A stretch of 64,000 nt of DNA from Clostridia bacterium (GTDB lineage: Bacteria > Bacillota > Clostridia > Lachnospirales > Lachnospiraceae), in contig JAQXQS010000194.1 in assembly GCA_029101305.1 (NCBI GenBank), positions 16,279 to 80,278 on the forward strand. The letters run 5' to 3'. This document shows positions 60,326 through 64,000 of the stretch, one piece after another (position 1 is the stretch's first letter; each line of letters opens with the position of its first letter). The position numbers were made by a program, and so were the translations under genes. The notes below the pieces were generated by a model. That model was not told the DNA's origin, made no database searches, and saw only the letters and a list, made by a program, of their open reading frames with translations.

Positions 60326-60381
60326 TATAATGATATGTATCCAGCATAACTTAAAAGCCAGCCTACAGAATTTCCCCCGTC

Positions 60382-62304
60382 TTATACCCAGTTCGTACTG
60401 CTTGAATTATTTTTATCCAGCCGGTAACTAGAATTGAATCTATCAACTTTACGGAATCCTGCTGTATCCATACATTCTCCAGCGATAGCTTTAACCTCAA
60501 TTTTGCCTTTCAACGGCACACAGAATTGGAAAATATGTTCTCCTGTTTGTTCTGAAAACTTTTTTCCATTAACATACAAAGTGACTTTCTTCTGATTGGA
60601 GTAGATTTTTATTTTAATTTTCTTCTCTATCCGGTCAATAAAACGCTTAGAACAGATGTGAACAAATTTTTCATCACTCCACCACGCCTTATAAAGATAG
60701 AAGCTATCCTTTCGCGTCTTTCTGTCAAAGGTAACCAGACCCTTATGATTCATTCCCGGTTCGCCGCCCTGATCACGTGCATCGGATGCGAAATCATACA
60801 TCGTCCAGACATGGGTCGCCCAAAGCCATTTATGACGTTCGAAGCAGCGCAGCATATACTCGTGATACTTTACCTGATACTCTTCTGTCTGGTCACCGCG
60901 ATGAGGGTGTGTACTGTGAAGATTCGGCATTCCTTCAGCGCCGTATTCAGAGAACCCCAATACCCGTTCCGGATAAATCCAATGAAAAAGATTCAGCCAT
61001 AAGTCATTCAGGAACAGCCCGGGAACATACCAGCCAAGATAAAGGTTCCAACTGACAATATCCGTGATGTGCGCCACAGGATTAAATGGACTGCACATGG
61101 CATAACAGGCCAGCGTAGTGAGACGCGTTGGGTCTATTTTATGACACAGATCGTTTAGCTCATGATGGTTTGCCAACATGCCTGCCTTATCTTTTGTTGA
61201 AATCGTAATTTCGTTAGAGATTCCCCAGCAGATAATACTGGGATGATTGTAATTCTGATAAAGAAGTTCTTTCATCTGAATGATGGTATTTTCGCAACCA
61301 TTGGGCAGATGTTCAGAAATATAAGGGATTTCAGCCCAGACAACCATACCATATTTGTCGCAAAGATCATAGAAGTACTGATCATGCTGATAATGGGAAA
61401 GCCGGATCGTATTTGCCCCCATCTCCCGAATAAGTGCCATATCTTCGTCATGCATTTCATGGGTAATCGCATTTCCCAGCCCCTTACGGTCCTGGTGACG
61501 GGAAACTCCATGAAGTGGATAGGACTTCCCATTCAAAAAGAATCCCTTCTTAGAGTCTACCGAAAAAGTGCGAATACCAACCTTCGTCTGCACTTCATCT
61601 TCAATTTTCCCCTTATTTAGTAAACGGACAACACAGGTATAAAGATATGGATCCTTGACGCCATTCCAAAGATGCGGATTTTCGAGACGTAATGTGACAT
61701 TCTCTCCCACTTTCTTTCCAACCTGCTCCCCGCTGGCATCCAGCAATTCCACTTCAACGGTTCCTTCGCCTTCAATTGTTGTGGAAACAGACACTTCTGC
61801 TGTTCCATTTTTGACGCAAGGACTGATTTTTACCCCAGTATCGCCAAAATGTCCAAGAGCAATGTGATTCCTGCTGACGATCAAAAGAGTGACATCCCGG
61901 TAAATTCCACCGTAGAAGGTGAAATCTGCTTTCTGTGGGTAAACATGATCATTGGTACTGTTGTCTACTTTAACAATAAGCTGATTATCAGTTTCAAGAA
62001 AATCAGTAATTTGAATCCGGAATGTGGAATATCCACCATCATGGGTACAGATGGACTGACCATTCAGCCAGACGTCTGCGCTGGAATTGACACCATCAAA
62101 TTGCAGCCACACCTGCTGGGTGGCTGCATCAAATTCCGGAACTGTAAATGTAGTGGCGTAGGTACAGGTTCCACGCCTGTAATTATTCCCGCCATTCTGA
62201 CCGTCCTTGGCATTCCAGGTGTGCGGCAATGTCACAAAAGAGAGATTCCCTGTGGTATCTGTAAATTTCCAGCAGGATGTTGCTAAAGATATTTTTGTTC
62301 TCAT
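60382..62304 (-). CDS. Glycoside hydrolase family 2 enzyme (beta-galactosidase or beta-glucuronidase type)
   Basis: 640 residues: an N-terminal jelly-roll sugar-binding domain (FVTLPHTWN; FDGVNSSADVWLNG), an Ig-like domain (about 165-245), then the TIM barrel. The acid/base Glu365 is in CWGISNEI and the nucleophile Glu453 in LGFSEYGAEGMPNLHS. No signal peptide is present, so it acts on sugars taken into the cell. Substrate specificity (galactoside versus glucuronide) cannot be settled by eye. It is adjacent to a LacI regulator and likely controlled by it. Confidence 0.93.
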   Translation of the reverse strand: MRTKISLATSCWKFTDTTGNLSFVTLPHTWNAKDGQNGGNNYRRGTCTYATTFTVPEFDAATQQVWLQFDGVNSSADVWLNGQSICTHDGGYSTFRIQITDFLETDNQLIVKVDNSTNDHVYPQKADFTFYGGIYRDVTLLIVSRNHIALGHFGDTGVKISPCVKNGTAEVSVSTTIEGEGTVEVELLDASGEQVGKKVGENVTLRLENPHLWNGVKDPYLYTCVVRLLNKGKIEDEVQTKVGIRTFSVDSKKGFFLNGKSYPLHGVSRHQDRKGLGNAITHEMHDEDMALIREMGANTIRLSHYQHDQYFYDLCDKYGMVVWAEIPYISEHLPNGCENTIIQMKELLYQNYNHPSIICWGISNEITISTKDKAGMLANHHELNDLCHKIDPTRLTTLACYAMCSPFNPVAHITDIVSWNLYLGWYVPGLFLNDLWLNLFHWIYPERVLGFSEYGAEGMPNLHSTHPHRGDQTEEYQVKYHEYMLRCFERHKWLWATHVWTMYDFASDARDQGGEPGMNHKGLVTFDRKTRKDSFYLYKAWWSDEKFVHICSKRFIDRIEKKIKIKIYSNQKKVTLYVNGKKFSEQTGEHIFQFCVPLKGKIEVKAIAGECMDTAGFRKVDRFNSSYRLDKNNSSSTNWV

Positions 62305-62375
62305 AATTTATAAAACCATTTCCTGATATTCAGCATAAACTTCACTTTTCCTTCAGATTAATATAATTACCTTTT

Positions 62376-62404
62376 ATTATACTGAGAAATCCGTTTCCAG
62401 GCAA
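62376..62404 (-). promoter_or_regulatory. Predicted GH2 promoter with LacI-type operator
   Basis: TTGCCT (62399-62404), a 17-base spacer and TATAAT (62376-62381) on the minus strand. The spacer contains GGAAACGGATTTCTC, an imperfect palindrome with the central CG of LacI/CcpA-type operators. Confidence 0.6.
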
Positions 62405-62470
62405 TGTCGTATTTTGACGATCATGCTGATATGATAAATTTCTTCTGCCCTCCCTGTTATTCTTGGAAAT

Positions 62471-63505
62471 TCAGATAGGACAAGACTGACGGAATATGAT
62501 TTTCTGATTCAAAATAATATTCTCTGGATTTTTCTTATTTAATAATCCAAAAATTAATTGCCAGGATTTTTCACCAAGTTCCGCCTGATCTTGGTGAACT
62601 GTCGTTAAACTTGGAAAAATATTTTCGGATATTTCCAGATTATCCCAGCCAATAATTGCCATGTCTTCAGGAATCCGAATTCCAGCCTCTTTCAGTGCAC
62701 GTATTGCACCGATGGCAGATAGATCGGAAGATGTAATCCACAGTTTAGGAAGCTGGGCAATATCACTTGTTTGAAGGATTTCTTTCATGTAAGCGTAACC
62801 ATTGCGCAGATGATCTTTGGTCAGTCTTTCAGATAAAAAGATATGATCTTCTCTGTAAGGAATTCCATTCTCTTTCAAAGCTTCCCGAAAACTGTCAAAA
62901 CGGGTAATCAGATTATTTAATATCAACGGTTCACTGAAGTACCCAATAGATGAATATCCTTTCTTTCTGGCATAAGCAATAATCTGAGACATAACTACAT
63001 GATTATCAAAACAGATATATGAAATATTTTTGTGATTACTCATACAATCTGCATAAACAATGCGAATATTTTTTTCCAGAAGCTTATCTGCCTGAGAATC
63101 GTCTAAAAAGCCACAAAGAACCACAGCGGCTTCCGCATAATTACGAATCAGGATTTGTACATTCTGTTTTTCTTTTTCGGGAGAATATGAATTTTCTAAT
63201 ATCAGAACCGTATATCCGTTCTTGTACGCAAGCTGCGTAAATACACTTGCCGTTTTTGCAAAAAAATGGTTTGTCAGATCCGGGACAAAAAGGCCAATAA
63301 TCCGACTTCTTTTGGAACGCATATATTGTGCCATAGGATTTGGTGAATATCCCATCTCTTTGATCACACGCCAAACTTCTTCTTTGGTCTTTTCAGAAAT
63401 CGAAGCAGTTCCATTAATCACATGAGAAACTGTACCGATCGTTACGCCTGCTGCCGCCGCAACTTCTTTCATTGTAACTTTCTTCTTATCTGCCAATGTG
63501 CTCAC
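62471..63505 (-). CDS. LacI family transcriptional regulator
   Basis: About 344 residues: an N-terminal helix-turn-helix with hinge (TMKEVAAAAGVTIGTVSHVINGTASISEKTKEEV) and a periplasmic-binding-like effector domain (SRIIGLFVPDLTNHFFAKTA; MAIIGWDNLEISE). It probably represses the GH2 gene. The frame opens at a GTG (63505) next to the stop of the upstream gene; a TTG at 63496 with AGGTG upstream is an equally good start, so the first residues are uncertain. Confidence 0.92.
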   Translation of the reverse strand: MSTLADKKKVTMKEVAAAAGVTIGTVSHVINGTASISEKTKEEVWRVIKEMGYSPNPMAQYMRSKRSRIIGLFVPDLTNHFFAKTASVFTQLAYKNGYTVLILENSYSPEKEKQNVQILIRNYAEAAVVLCGFLDDSQADKLLEKNIRIVYADCMSNHKNISYICFDNHVVMSQIIAYARKKGYSSIGYFSEPLILNNLITRFDSFREALKENGIPYREDHIFLSERLTKDHLRNGYAYMKEILQTSDIAQLPKLWITSSDLSAIGAIRALKEAGIRIPEDMAIIGWDNLEISENIFPSLTTVHQDQAELGEKSWQLIFGLLNKKNPENIILNQKIIFRQSCPI

Positions 63506-64000
63506 CTACTCAAAATCAAAATGGTATCCGGCAGTTTCCCGGCACTGATCCAATATCCGTATAACTGCCAGAGAACTGTCTAATGGAACCATTTTACTCT
63601 CAGTAAGACCTTTTTTCAAGCAATCCATAACTTCCTGTGCTTCAAATTCATATCCATTTTTAATAAATGGTTCTTCAATTGATTCCAAAACATGATTATC
63701 AAAATCAAGAAGTTCTGCTTTCTGTGCCTGAAAAAAGTATTCCTCCTGCATAGTAATCCTTCCTTTCGTCCCCAGCAGATAGAGGGAAACCATCTTTTCA
63801 GAACCAAGACCGCAGGAAAGATGGGCAAATCCACCATCCGGATATTCCAATACAATAGAATCCAGATAATCCACACCGCTTTCACCAATAACCGTATGAT
63901 CAATCACGCGTGAAGGTTCATCCCCCAACATTGCACAGGCATAACTAACCGGATAAAATCCAAGATCCAAAAATGCACCTCCTGCAATTTCTTTTTTGTA
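63506..64000 (-). CDS. Gfo/Idh/MocA family oxidoreductase, C-terminal part (gene continues past the window)
   Basis: 165 codons are open to the right edge, so the NAD-binding N-terminus is missing. The sequence (GGAFLDLGFYPVSYACAMLGDEP, then ALLD-type and YLLGTKGRITMQEEYFFQ) matches the C-terminal substrate domain of Gfo/Idh/MocA dehydrogenases acting on sugars or inositols. It ends directly before the LacI gene (no gap), implying an operon of sugar oxidoreductase, LacI and possibly GH2. Confidence 0.88.
   Translation of the reverse strand, partial: YKKEIAGGAFLDLGFYPVSYACAMLGDEPSRVIDHTVIGESGVDYLDSIVLEYPDGGFAHLSCGLGSEKMVSLYLLGTKGRITMQEEYFFQAQKAELLDFDNHVLESIEEPFIKNGYEFEAQEVMDCLKKGLTESKMVPLDSSLAVIRILDQCRETAGYHFDFE

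Overview
The window looks like chromosome from a strictly anaerobic, low-to-mid GC Firmicute, most likely a gut Lachnospiraceae (Blautia/Dorea-like). This is an inference from gene content: a hybrid-cluster protein with its own ferredoxin, a fused FeoA-FeoB, a LarB/LarC pair, a fru PTS operon with its own HPr and EI, Big_2 surface proteins with Cys-x2-Cys repeats, and the radical SAM/TIGR03915 repair pair. It is also inferred from the AGGAGG-type ribosome sites and sigma-A-like promoters. No rRNA, tRNA, CRISPR array, phage or complete insertion sequence was seen. Most genes are on the minus strand.

Layout. 1-2.3 kb: end of a cell-surface glycan locus (acyltransferase, polysaccharide ABC transporter). 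2.4-4.5 kb: larB-larC, nickel-pincer cofactor synthesis. 4.8-6.9 kb: MMPL exporter. 7.0-14.8 kb: metal homeostasis, with feoB behind a Fur-type box, mntP and a CaCA exchanger each behind a Mn2+ (yybP-ykoY) riboswitch, and an HMA chaperone/P-type ATPase/ArsR operon with an ArsR-type operator. 15-20.4 kb: a small membrane exporter, a Crp/Fnr regulator with a MalY-type lyase and a PAS protein, and the divergent hcp-ferredoxin operon. 20.4-27.2 kb: HAD phosphatase and the fructose operon fruK-fruA-ptsH-ptsI-deoR, whose ptsI carries an in-frame amber codon. 27.6-33.8 kb: a very large MacB-like ABC protein, an FMN reductase and an AGCS amino-acid symporter. 33.9-40.7 kb: an apparently exported CbiK-type chelatase under a cobalamin riboswitch, flanked by a small and a giant secreted protein that share a NEAT-like domain. 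41-44.4 kb: csoR-copA, with a CopZ module fused in frame behind its own internal ribosome site. 44.6-46.2 kb: pgi. 46.6-52.9 kb: small proteins, a phosphodiester glycosidase, a GT2, a DUF368 lipid-carrier translocase and a two-component system. 53-56.8 kb: an Rpn-type nuclease and two truncated genes joined at a probable deletion scar. 56.9-60.3 kb: aldo/keto reductase and a putatively SOS-controlled repair pair. 60.4-64 kb: GH2 glycosidase, LacI regulator and an oxidoreductase cut by the window edge.

Themes. Metal control dominates, and five different metal-regulatory systems can be read from sequence: Fur, the Mn2+ riboswitch (twice), ArsR/SmtB, CsoR and the cobalamin riboswitch. Three families of short dispersed repeats, here called A, B and C, sit between genes; one B copy is a complete 145-bp element with 18-bp terminal inverted repeats. 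The best candidates for something undescribed are the exported CbiK/NEAT-like cluster (33.9-40.9 kb) and the pair of Mn2+ riboswitches that link a CaCA exchanger to manganese efflux.
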